A stretch of 40,563 nt of DNA from a bacterium (lineage in GTDB: Bacteria; Planctomycetota; UBA1135; GCA-002686595): NCBI GenBank assembly GCA_024226735.1, contig JAAELL010000400.1, forward strand, positions 1 to 40,563, written 5' to 3'. Position 1 is the first letter of the stretch, and the number at the start of each line of letters is the position of its first letter. The notes below the pieces were generated by a model that saw nothing but the letters and a program-made list of their open reading frames with translations, made no database searches and was not told where the DNA came from. Shown here in pieces: positions 15,837 to 27,900 of the stretch. A program made the translations under genes and the position numbers.

Positions 15837-18107
15837 ATGCAAGCGCGCGAGAGGGGTGAACAGCTAGACGAGCCGATGGCGAAGCCCCCCGGCTTGGCCG
15901 ACCCGGTGCTGCGTGCCCTCCTCGTGCTGGTCATCGCGCTGCAGGCCTTCGCCTGGAGCCGCATCGACGGCTACCAGCTCGCGGACTCGGTCGAGTACAT
16001 GGAGCGCGCCCAGGCGTTCGTGCGCGGCGAGATCGTCATCGACTCGCAGACGATCCGCTCGTTCGGCTTCTCCTCGCTCCTGGCGCCGTTCTTCTGGGCC
16101 GCCGAGCGCATGGGCATCGAGGACCTGCGCGGGATCGTGTGGGTCAGCCGCGTCGTGCAGATGCTCATGGGCCTCTTGCTGGTGCGCATCTGCGTGCGGC
16201 TGGGCTTCCACCTCGGCGGGCGCGTGACCGCGCTCGCGGCCGGCGCCGTCTGCGCGTTCAACCCGCTGTTCCTGCAGTACTCGGTGTCGCCGGTGTCCGA
16301 CATCGCGGCGGCGGTGTGCGCGGGGCACGGGCTCGAGGCAGCGGTCCGGCGGGGAGGGTTCCGGGCGGGCGTTCGCAGCGGGCTGTGGTTGGGGCTCGCG
16401 CTGCTGGCCGCGTACAAGACGATCCTGATCTTCGGCGGCGTCACGGCCGCAATGTTCCTGCGCGAACGCTGGCGCGGGCGCCGCATGTGGATCGGCTTGC
16501 TGTGGGGCTACACGCTGGCGGTCGTCGGACAGATCGCGCTGGACAAGCTGACGTACGGCGAATGGGGCGCGAGCTTCATCAAGTACTTCTTCTCGAACTC
16601 GGCGCCGATGATCGGGACGTTCATCCACGATCTCGGTTTCCAGAAGGTCGGCTTCGCGATCTACAACTGGTCGGTCGGGTCGGTGCAGGAGAACCCGAAC
16701 CTGCGCTCGATCCAATCGAAGACGTGGTACATCGACAACCTGCACCACATGCTCGTCTGGCCGGTGCTCGCCTGCACGCTGCTCGGGGTCCTGCGGAGCC
16801 TTCTCGAGCCCAGGTGGCGCGCACTGCTGCCGCTGATCGTCTTCGCCTGCGCGGTCGCCGCCATGCAGTACAAGGGCTCCAAGGACTTCCGCCTGTGGAT
16901 CCCCCTGCTGCCGATCCTCGCTCCACTGGCCGGATACGGCGTGAGCGCCGTTTACGGGGACCATTCGCGCGCCAAGGCCGTGCGCCGCCTGGCCGCCTAC
17001 GCGCTCCTCGCGAGCACCCTCGTCCTCGGCCTGCGCGAGCTCACCTCCGGCGAGAAGCGCCAGTTCGCCGCGTACTGGGATGCGATCGACTGGGTGAACG
17101 CCGAAGCCCTCGAGCGCCGTACGGACGACCCCGACGATGATGCCAATTGGGAGCTGCCGCGCGTCGCGAGCGCGTACCACTGGGCCGTGTTCCTGCAGGA
17201 CTCGAAGGACGTCGAGATCGTCAAGCTCCCGCGCCAGCTCGACGGCTGGACCGACCTCCTGCCCGGCGAGCAGAACCGCGACCTCCTGCGCATCCTCGAC
17301 ATGGACTGGCTGATCGTGCACCTGCCGGTGCTCGCGAGCCCGGGCCACGCCGAGCTCGCGGAGGTCGTGAGCGACGGCTTCCACGTCGTCGCGTGCTTCT
17401 TCCCCGGTAATTCCTCTTCGGCGAGGCGCGAGCCGTCCGAGAGCCTCGGGCCGGTGCTCGTCCTCGAGCGCCGCACGGGCGCGGAGGGCGAACGCGGGCT
17501 GATCGACCTCGGCCGGCACGTCGCCACGAACGACCCGGCCGCCTACTCGGCGGCCGCTGGATTCGATGCCCCGCTGCGCCTCGAGCGCCCCGATCTGGGG
17601 GAGGAGCTGTGGCTGCTCGGGCACGAGCTGCGCCAGCTCGCCGGCGACGGGCACGCGCTCTTGACCTACCACTACTTCGTGCAGAGCCAGCTGGTGGCGA
17701 AGTACGCCAGCGTCGACCGGCTGACGATCCGCGACGGCACGCGCGCGTGGGAGCAGCGCCATCCGCCAGCCTTCGGAGCGGTGCCGACGAACGAGTGGCC
17801 CGTGCACGGCATCGTGCGCGTCAGCTGGCCCGTCATCGCCGCCCAGGAGACCGAGCGGGCGGGCTACCGTCCGATCGGCGGACCGTGGCGACGCGGCGAG
17901 ACGATGCCGGGCGAGCTCTGGCACCTCCTGGCGACCTTCGACGCGAGCGGGGTGACCGGGGCACTCGAGCCGGCGCCCAGGCCCGCGGGGGATCGGGTCG
18001 CCGTGAGCGAGGACGGGCTCGCGCGCGTCGGGCGCGTGCTCGTCCCCGTGGCGCGCCCCGCGCGGCTCGCCGACGACGGACGCCCCCTGCCGGCGCAGGA
18101 ACGCTGA
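15837..18107 (+). CDS. GT-C/PMT-like membrane glycosyltransferase with large soluble C-terminal part
   Basis: Protein of 756 residues. The first 400 form a polytopic membrane region (LRALLVLVIALQAFAW, then VVQMLMGLLLVRIC, LWLGLALLAAY, LLALP-type segments). The first outer loop contains YQLADSVEYMERAQAF, which matches the acidic motif of GT39/ArnT-type enzymes that move sugars from polyprenyl-phosphate donors to proteins or lipids outside the inner membrane. The last 330 residues are soluble and rich in charged residues and are not recognised; they may be a periplasmic acceptor or regulatory domain. The start is either the ATG at 15837 or the ATG at 15876, with no clear ribosome site at either. 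The exact sugar and acceptor cannot be told from sequence. Confidence 0.7.
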   Translation: MQARERGEQLDEPMAKPPGLADPVLRALLVLVIALQAFAWSRIDGYQLADSVEYMERAQAFVRGEIVIDSQTIRSFGFSSLLAPFFWAAERMGIEDLRGIVWVSRVVQMLMGLLLVRICVRLGFHLGGRVTALAAGAVCAFNPLFLQYSVSPVSDIAAAVCAGHGLEAAVRRGGFRAGVRSGLWLGLALLAAYKTILIFGGVTAAMFLRERWRGRRMWIGLLWGYTLAVVGQIALDKLTYGEWGASFIKYFFSNSAPMIGTFIHDLGFQKVGFAIYNWSVGSVQENPNLRSIQSKTWYIDNLHHMLVWPVLACTLLGVLRSLLEPRWRALLPLIVFACAVAAMQYKGSKDFRLWIPLLPILAPLAGYGVSAVYGDHSRAKAVRRLAAYALLASTLVLGLRELTSGEKRQFAAYWDAIDWVNAEALERRTDDPDDDANWELPRVASAYHWAVFLQDSKDVEIVKLPRQLDGWTDLLPGEQNRDLLRILDMDWLIVHLPVLASPGHAELAEVVSDGFHVVACFFPGNSSSARREPSESLGPVLVLERRTGAEGERGLIDLGRHVATNDPAAYSAAAGFDAPLRLERPDLGEELWLLGHELRQLAGDGHALLTYHYFVQSQLVAKYASVDRLTIRDGTRAWEQRHPPAFGAVPTNEWPVHGIVRVSWPVIAAQETERAGYRPIGGPWRRGETMPGELWHLLATFDASGVTGALEPAPRPAGDRVAVSEDGLARVGRVLVPVARPARLADDGRPLPAQER

Positions 18108-18289
18108 CGGCGAACGTGGATCGCGGCCAGGCCTTGAGCACACGCCGGACGGCGGATATCGTCTTCAAGTCCGGAGATTTCAGGACGCGTGCCGCGCAAT
18201 GCCGCGTGCGCACGAGTGCCGCCCGGACACCCGCGTCGCGCCCCAAGCCCCCACGCACTGGCGCCCACGGAAGCCCAGCAGCACGAGCC

Positions 18290-18867
18290 ATGTTCCGATC
18301 CAGCGTCCGTCCTTTCTCCGCGAGGGCTTTTCTGCCCTTCGCCCTCCTCGCGTCGTGCCTGTTCGCGGCGTGCACCTCCAGCGGCAGCTCTGACGCCGTG
18401 CGCGAAAGCGTCCGCGTCGCCTTTCGCGATCTGCGCGGCGGCGGGACCCCGATGGTCATCGTCAACGACGGCTTCCTCATCGATTCCGGTATCGAGGGCG
18501 AGACGCCCGCCGGACGCAGGAAGGAGTACTACTCCATGCTCCGCACCGGTGTTCAGCCCAAGGTCGCCTCGGACGAGCTGATGGGCAAGCTCCTGGACTT
18601 CTTCGACCACCAAGACTTCGAGACCTACGCGATCAACGGTCCGGCGCCTGCGAACGCGGGTGGCGGCGTGCGCCAGACGCTCGAGGTCAGCAGCGGCGGT
18701 CGATCGCGTCACCTCGTGGCGATGCCCGGCATGGAGCCCGCGCGCAGCGAAGCGTTCCGCGAGACGGTGCGCGGCTACGCACGGACGTTCAACGAGATCG
18801 TCCAGCTGCAGACCGTGCCCGCCGACTTCGAGTTCGAGGGGACCAACGTTCCCGCTTCGAGGCGACG

Positions 18868-18871
<4 letters not shown>
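18290..18871 (+). CDS. Small lipoprotein upstream of kdsB
   Basis: Protein of 193 residues with a lipoprotein signal: LPFALLASCLFAACTSSGSS, the lipobox LFAAC giving the lipid-bearing Cys at about residue 28. The mature part has a beta-rich section with VIVNDGFLIDSG and EYYSMLRTGVQPKVASDE, and ends with FETVRGY-like helices (FRETVRGYARTFNEIVQLQ). I do not recognise the family. Its TGA overlaps the ATG of kdsB (ATGA, 18868-18871), so it is the first gene of the kdsB-pyrG-DUF1844 operon. The position suggests an envelope role, but this is context only. Confidence 0.75.
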
Positions 18872-21658
<2,787 letters not shown>

Positions 21659-21763
21659 GACAGGTCGGCGATCCAGCGCGTTTGTGAGGGATTGCCCTAA
21701 AGGCACCGGAGGGGGCTCAAGGGACCCAGGCGCCGTGTCGAAAGCGGCACCGGAGCCCCTCGC

Positions 21764-24427
21764 TTGAGAATCACCACCCGCCTCCTCGTACGTGTTCTCT
21801 TGCCCGTGGCCACGGTCTTCGTGGTGCTGGGCTGGAGCTTTCACGTCGCCAACCGCACGGACGTCTTCAATCGGGCTCAGCTCGAGCTGGAGCGCGCGAC
21901 GGAGATCTCGAACAAGCTCGTCGACCACCACATGCGGTCCGTCGAGTCGACCTTGCGCATCCTGACCTCGCAGGACCGCGTGCTCGCTCTCCTGGAGGCA
22001 CGCGTCGCGGGACGCGAGGACGAGTCCGACTTCCACGTGCAGGCGCTGGAGGTGCTCGCACGCAGGCTCCTGGCGCAGTCCAAGGACACCCTCGCGCTGG
22101 AGCTGTACGACGCGGACGGCAAGAGCATCCTGCGGGTCACGCCCGACTCGCTGCAGCCGACGGGACTCGCGGCGTCGGGCGCAGCGTGGTTTCAGGAGCT
22201 GCGGACGAGCGGTGAGGGCCATGCCTTCAATTGGGAGCGCGACGGCATCGGCCGCGTCAGCCTGCTGCGCGGCGCGGACCACCCGACGCACAACTTCATC
22301 GGCACGGTGGTCTTCGACCTTGAGAACCTCACGCGCGACGCGTTCTCGTTCGCGGCCGGAGGGATCGAGGACCTGCGCGTCGCGGTGCGCTCCACGGACG
22401 GCCATGAGCGGATCGTGTTCGGCGTGCCGATCGAGAGCGACGAGGCGCTCGACTGCGTCACGCCGCTCACGGCGGGAGGCGAGATCGTGCTCGAGCGGCC
22501 GCGCGAGTCGGTCGTGCGCGAGGTCCTCAAGTACGAGCTGCAGTGGCTGTTGATCTCGGCTCTGGGCCTGACCGGCCTCGTTCTGGCGATCTGGTCCGGT
22601 GTCCGCACGACCCTACGCACGCCTCTGTCGCAACTGATGGCGACGATCGCCGAGTTCCAGCGCGGCATCGTCCCCGCCGGGCCGCGGCTGACCGACAGCT
22701 CCCCGCGCGACGAGCTGCGGATGCTCGAGAGCACGCTCCTGAATGCCGTGCAGGCGTACCACATGTCCGCCGCGGAGCTCAAGAATCTCAATGAGTCGCT
22801 CGAGGCGCGCGTCGCCGAGCGCACGCAAGAGGCCGAACGCGCACGCGACGCGGCATTCGCCGCGAGCCGCACCAAGAGTGAGTTCCTCGCGAACATGAGC
22901 CACGAGGTGCGCACGCCGATGAACGGCGTGATCGGGATGACCGAGCTCTTGCTCGAGACCGACCTGACGCAGGAACAGCAAGACTTCGCACGCACGGTGC
23001 GCAGCTCGGCAGAGAGCCTCCTGTCGATCCTCAACGACATCCTCGACTTCTCGAAGATCGAGGCCGGCAAGCTGACGCTCGAGTGCCTCGACTTCGACCT
23101 GCGCCGCACCGTCGACGAGATCGCGGACCTGACGGCACCGGCGGCCCGGCAGAAGGGGCTCGAGCTCTTGACCGAGGTCGACGAATCGGTCCCGCGCTAC
23201 GTCAACGGCGACTCGGTGCGGGTACGTCAGGTCGTCAGCAACTTGCTCGGCAACGCGATCAAGTTCACGCACCGCGGCGAGGTGTACCTGCGCATCGTCG
23301 TCGAGAACGAGAGCTCCTCGCCCACGCTGCGTTTCGCCGTGCGCGACACCGGGATCGGGCTCCCCCCCCAAGCGACCGAGACGATCTTCAACGCCTTCAA
23401 CCAGGCCGACGGCTCGACGACTCGCAAGTACGGCGGCACGGGCCTGGGCCTCAGCATCAGCAAGAAGCTCGTCGAGCTGATGCGCGGCACCATCGGCGTG
23501 ATCTCCGAGCCCGGTCAGGGCAGCACGTTCTGGTTCACGGTGCGCTTCGAGAGCTGCTCCGACCCGCACGAGCCCGAGTACGCTCCGCACTTCGAGGACA
23601 AGCGCGTCCTGATCGTCGACGACAACCCGACCAACCGCCGCATCCTCGACCGTCAGTGCACCGTCTGGGGCATGTCGACGCGCGACAGCGCCGACGCGGA
23701 GACGGGGCTGATCATGCTCCGCTCGGCCCAGAGCAAGGGCAAACCCTTCAACATCGTCCTGTTGGACATGAACATGCCCGGCATGAGCGGGCTCGAGATG
23801 GCGGGCGTCATTCGCGATGACGAGGAGCTGTCCGACACCCCGCTCATCCTCCTGTCCTCCGGCAACCACATCGACACCCGCGACGACGAAGCGGCGGCCC
23901 CCTTCGACGTATCCCTCACCAAGCCGGTCCACGCCGCCCAACTCGCCCAGTCGCTCTCGCGCGTACTCGGCGAAGCGGCACCGACCCCCATGCTCACCCC
24001 GGTCCGCGACGCGGCCACCGCCGTGCCGCCGCCCCCGGGCGACTCCTGGCACGTGCTCTTGGTCGAGGACAACCTCGTCAACCAGAAGGTGACGCTACGC
24101 CAGCTCCACAAGCTCGGCGTGCGCAGCGTCGTCGCCGCGAACGGGTACGAAGCGCTGGACGCGATCGAGCAGCACGAGTTCGATCTCGTGTTGATGGACT
24201 GCCAGATGCCGCACATGGACGGGTTCACGGCGACGGAGAGGTTGCGTGAGCTCGAGGGTCCGCAGCGAGCTTTGCCGATCATTGCGATGACGGCGAATGC
24301 GATGCAAGGAGATCGTGATCGGTGCTTGGCGGCGGGGATGGACGATTATCTGAGCAAGCCGGCGACGATGGAGACGTTGGTGGCGAAGTTGGCGGAGTGG
24401 TTGGGGAAGAGGTCGGAGGCGGCGTAG
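21764..24427 (+). CDS. Hybrid sensor histidine kinase with two receiver domains
   Basis: Protein of 887 residues, starting at a TTG (21764) preceded by CGGAG at 9 bp. A membrane segment at about 7-28 and a second at about 260-284 ([20 protein letters not shown]) enclose a 230-residue periplasmic sensor region without a recognised fold, followed by a HAMP-like linker and coiled coil. HisKA has [19 protein letters not shown] (phospho-His near 381). The ATPase has [18 protein letters not shown] and [12 protein letters not shown]. Receiver 1 (about 613-735) has [10 protein letters not shown] and VLLDMNMPG; receiver 2 (about 762-880) has [25 protein letters not shown] and YLSKPATME. It has no His-phosphotransfer domain and no adjacent output regulator, so its downstream partner is elsewhere. 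Confidence 0.93.
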   Translation: MRITTRLLVRVLLPVATVFVVLGWSFHVANRTDVFNRAQLELERATEISNKLVDHHMRSVESTLRILTSQDRVLALLEARVAGREDESDFHVQALEVLARRLLAQSKDTLALELYDADGKSILRVTPDSLQPTGLAASGAAWFQELRTSGEGHAFNWERDGIGRVSLLRGADHPTHNFIGTVVFDLENLTRDAFSFAAGGIEDLRVAVRSTDGHERIVFGVPIESDEALDCVTPLTAGGEIVLERPRESVVREVLKYELQWLLISALGLTGLVLAIWSGVRTTLRTPLSQLMATIAEFQRGIVPAGPRLTDSSPRDELRMLESTLLNAVQAYHMSAAELKNLNESLEARVAERTQEAERARDAAFAASRTKSEFLANMSHEVRTPMNGVIGMTELLLETDLTQEQQDFARTVRSSAESLLSILNDILDFSKIEAGKLTLECLDFDLRRTVDEIADLTAPAARQKGLELLTEVDESVPRYVNGDSVRVRQVVSNLLGNAIKFTHRGEVYLRIVVENESSSPTLRFAVRDTGIGLPPQATETIFNAFNQADGSTTRKYGGTGLGLSISKKLVELMRGTIGVISEPGQGSTFWFTVRFESCSDPHEPEYAPHFEDKRVLIVDDNPTNRRILDRQCTVWGMSTRDSADAETGLIMLRSAQSKGKPFNIVLLDMNMPGMSGLEMAGVIRDDEELSDTPLILLSSGNHIDTRDDEAAAPFDVSLTKPVHAAQLAQSLSRVLGEAAPTPMLTPVRDAATAVPPPPGDSWHVLLVEDNLVNQKVTLRQLHKLGVRSVVAANGYEALDAIEQHEFDLVLMDCQMPHMDGFTATERLRELEGPQRALPIIAMTANAMQGDRDRCLAAGMDDYLSKPATMETLVAKLAEWLGKRSEAA

Positions 24428-24908
24428 GGCGACGACGAAGGTTGGTGGCGGCGACTGCATCGGTTCCGACGATTCGCCGTCCCCGTAGAAGCGACGAATC
24501 CAGATCTCACCACCGGCGGAATTGCCTCTGGGCGCGAGACCCCAGGCAGCGACAGCGTTGCCAAGTCGATCTCCCACCAAAACGTTCACCCCGGCCTGGT
24601 CCAGTGGCGCAAGAAGAATGGCGTTGCCACAGCTAACGGGGGAGTGTAGCGGTCTAGGTAGATCTCGAGCAGACGCGTCCAGGTCGCAAGGGCACTGCCC
24701 TATGGCCCCAGGACCAGCCCGCACCGCGCGCCTTGGTTGACGATCTGAACGGTCCAGACTTGCCGAGTCTTGGCCTCGATTCCGATGGTTTCCCCCCCAG
24801 TGCTCATCGGGCAGGAATTCTGACTCAAGCATATACTCGCTTTGAGTTCGGCGCCGTGCCTTCGTTCATGGAGGCCGTCGACTGGAGAGAGGAGGCCGCC
24901 GGACTCGC
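24428..24908. other. Spacer upstream of the kinase operon
   Basis: This 481-bp stretch has no gene I can defend. A minus-strand frame reads through most of it and back into the histidine kinase gene, and a short plus frame ends MEAVDWREEAAGLA just before the kinase start; neither shows family features. The last 90 bases hold the inverted repeat and TATACT box described separately, plus GGAGG at 24891-24895, 13 bp before the TTG start. Confidence 0.45.
24823..24847 (+). promoter_or_regulatory. Inverted repeat around a -10-like box, upstream of the kinase operon
   Basis: ACTCAAGC (24823-24830), an 8-base centre that includes most of TATACT (24832-24837), then GCTTTGAGT (24839-24847). The arms are complementary apart from one extra T. 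The box differs from TATAAT at one base. No good -35 lies 16-18 bp upstream, as expected for a promoter that needs an activator or is blocked by a bound dimer. It ends 61 bp before the start codon. Confidence 0.4.
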
Positions 24909-27900
24909 TTGAAGACGTCGGGTGCATTGGAGCAACTCGCCCTGGCCCAGGTCCGCCAGGAGATCGCCAACCCCAACTTGGACGAAAGCCAGGTCGAGGC
25001 GGCGCGCGCGGCTATCCGTAGGGTGCTCGGAGAGCGTGCCCTGGACCGGAGCGAGAAAGAGCTCCTAGCCAACGTGGGTACGAGTGCCGTATTCGCCTTC
25101 CGCATAGAGCGGGCGATTAGCGAAGGGATTCGCGCCTGCAGCAAGAACACGAAGAGCCCCGCGACCGGAGACCAGGCCTTCGGAACGCCCCTCAGCCTGG
25201 AGGTCGTCGTTGCGGTCGATGGCGACATACACGGCTCAGTGCGCGCCTCGATCGTTGCCGAAAGGCGTAGGTCGGGAAAGACACTCCTGATCACCAGCGA
25301 CGAAGGCCTGCAAGAGCTGGGTCAACCAATCCGCGCGGAAAGCACAGAGGTGTCCGAGTCGGTGCCTTACGGTGCGCAAGCTCGAGCTGTGGGCGGCGGT
25401 GTGCTCGCGCAAGAGTTGCTGGCCTTGATGGAACAGCTGGCAGAGTCGGCAAAGCGCGAAGGCCTAGCCATCCAGCTCTCTTCCGGCGAACGCGTCAACA
25501 CGATCCTCAACGGCAGGTACGAGCTGAAGAAGCTGCTGGGCGAGGGTGGCTTCGGTGCCGTGTACCGAGCCTACGACCGGAACGCCAAGACCGACGTAGC
25601 AGTCAAGTTGATGAAGCCCCGACGCAGGGGCGCTGCCGAGGGGCTCGAGAACTTCAAGGCCGAGGCCCACCGGGTCGTGAAGTTACGGCATCCGAACATC
25701 GTCCAGTGGCTCAATCTGGAAGAGACCGAATCGGGATCGTTCCTGTTCGTCATGGAGTTCCTCAAGGGTGAGGATCTCGAGCAGTTGCTCGCCCGTGAAG
25801 GACCTCTGCCCGTCAGACGCGTGCAACGACTGATGTTGCAGATGCTGGCGGCGTTGGAGCATGCGCATCAGCGGGACGACGACGAGGATGACGACTGGGA
25901 GCCGATCCTGCACCTGGACTTGAAACCCACCAACGTCTTCGTAACCAAGGACGATCGGAAGAGGGATCGAGTCAAGCTGATCGACTTCGGCATCGGCGGC
26001 TATTCTCCGGAGTACGCGGCGCCGGAGGTCTTTCGTGTCCTTCGAGAACCAGACGCGCCAGGCCTCGACGGTCGGGCGGACCTGTACTCGTTCGGAATCA
26101 TCGCCTACGAGATGCTGACCGGCAGGGGGCCCTTCGCCCCTCCGGAGATCGACGACGAAGACTCCTGGGCGCAGCTGCACCTCAACGCACCCGTCAGGCC
26201 CATCACCGGCGTACGCGGGCACCGCGAGCTCAAGAAGTTCGTGGAGCAGTGCATCGACAAGGACCGTGACCGGCGCTTCGCGGACACGCGCACCGCCCAC
26301 GAACGGCTAGAACGGATCGCCGACACGACCGGCGGCACGGTGCTGAAGGTCGCCGCCGGAGCAATCGCATTGCTCCTGGCGGTGCTGTTCTGGTTCCGGC
26401 CGCTGGAGGACCTCGATCTCACCATCGACGAGAGCGCACTGGTCAGCAACCAGACGCTGCACTTCGGCCCTCAGAGGCAGGAGTTCGAAGTCGCAGTCCG
26501 GAACCGCAAGCTCGACGGTGCCTGGGCGATCGTGTCCGACCCGGAGGACGGTGAGCCCGTCGGAGGCTGGCTGGTCGAACCAATCGTGACGACATCAGGC
26601 CAGCGCCTGCGGATCCGTGCCCACCCCGATCACGTCAACGAGCGCAACGATCTAGCCTATATCGTCCTCGGCTCGCTTGGGCGCCAACAGAAGTCCGTCC
26701 CGCTGCGCCTCTGGTACCACGCACCCGATTCGTGGAGCATGCCGCGCGACCAAATCGGAATCCCACTTCGCGACTCCAAGTTCGCGAAGTGGCTGCTCGA
26801 CGCTCCACCCGATGGATACACCTTCAACCCCGAGGGTCAGTACCTCGAGATTCCGATCGACGGTCCGGACGAGGTCTTGCAGGACCTCGTCGTAGTCGTT
26901 CAAGAAGGCACGAAGCAAGAACGAGCAGCATCCCGTATCCAGGGACTCAAGGGATTCCGGTTCCCCCTCGACCCAATCGGCCCTTCCAGCGGACTCGCCG
27001 ATACACAGCTCGAAGTCCGCGCGCGCGATAGAGGAGGGAACACCAGAGGGGAATCGTTCCGCATCCCCGTCGATCGGCGCCCGCTGTTCGGCAACGTGTC
27101 GATCCCCGCGCTGGAGAACGACGACGGGTCGTACTTCGCATACGGCGACAAAGGCTTCGACATCGCGTTCCACCCGAGTCGTCCGGTCACGATCGTTGCG
27201 ACGCTGGCGAACAAGGACGGGGGCCATGAGACCAGCTTCACGTGGTCGGGCGGCCCGGACAGGCTGGAAGAGAATCTCGATCTGGGTGTGCAGGTCGACA
27301 GCACGTTGGACCTGAGCTGGGACCTCTCCGCACACAACCTGCTCGGTGGACGCCAGGAACAGGCGGAAACGAAAGGGGAGCGGAGCCTCGTCATTCGCTA
27401 CTGGGCCTCCGATCCGCGCTTCGGCGTCCAAGTCGGTGACGTCGACCTGAACTTCGATACGCCTCAAACGCCGATCGTCTACTTGACCGAGTCGACGCCG
27501 AAGTTGAGCGTCGTCCGCCAAGTCGCCGGCAAGCTGCGGATCTCGGGCAACCTCAACGGGACTCCGCTGGCCATCGAGCAGCCCCTGCTGCGGACGACGC
27601 AGCGGATACTCGCGATCCCGATCGCGGGACTGCAGCCAGGCCCCAACGACTTGAATCTCGATGGGAAGTACATCTTGGCGACCGGCTCGGAACAGGAGGA
27701 GTTGGAGGGCGGGGTGTTCCACCGCCAGGTGCAGCTGCACTTCGATCCCGAACCCGAGGTGCTCGTTCTGGCGCTCGCCCCTACCACTCGGGAGTTCCTC
27801 GGCCGCGGATCCGATCTGGACGACACACAAGTCCACTGGACGTGGAGGCAGCAGAACGTCGAGACCCCGCTCGAAGACCTGCACTTCTCTTTCGCTGGGA

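Noticed and set aside
15864..18143. Minus-strand 759-residue open frame over the glycosyltransferase
   Set aside because: No membrane segments or domains and strongly biased composition; the plus strand gives clear membrane helices.
24095..24832. Minus-strand 245-residue frame reading from the spacer into the histidine kinase
   Set aside because: Half of it lies opposite the second receiver domain, and the rest has no recognisable motif.
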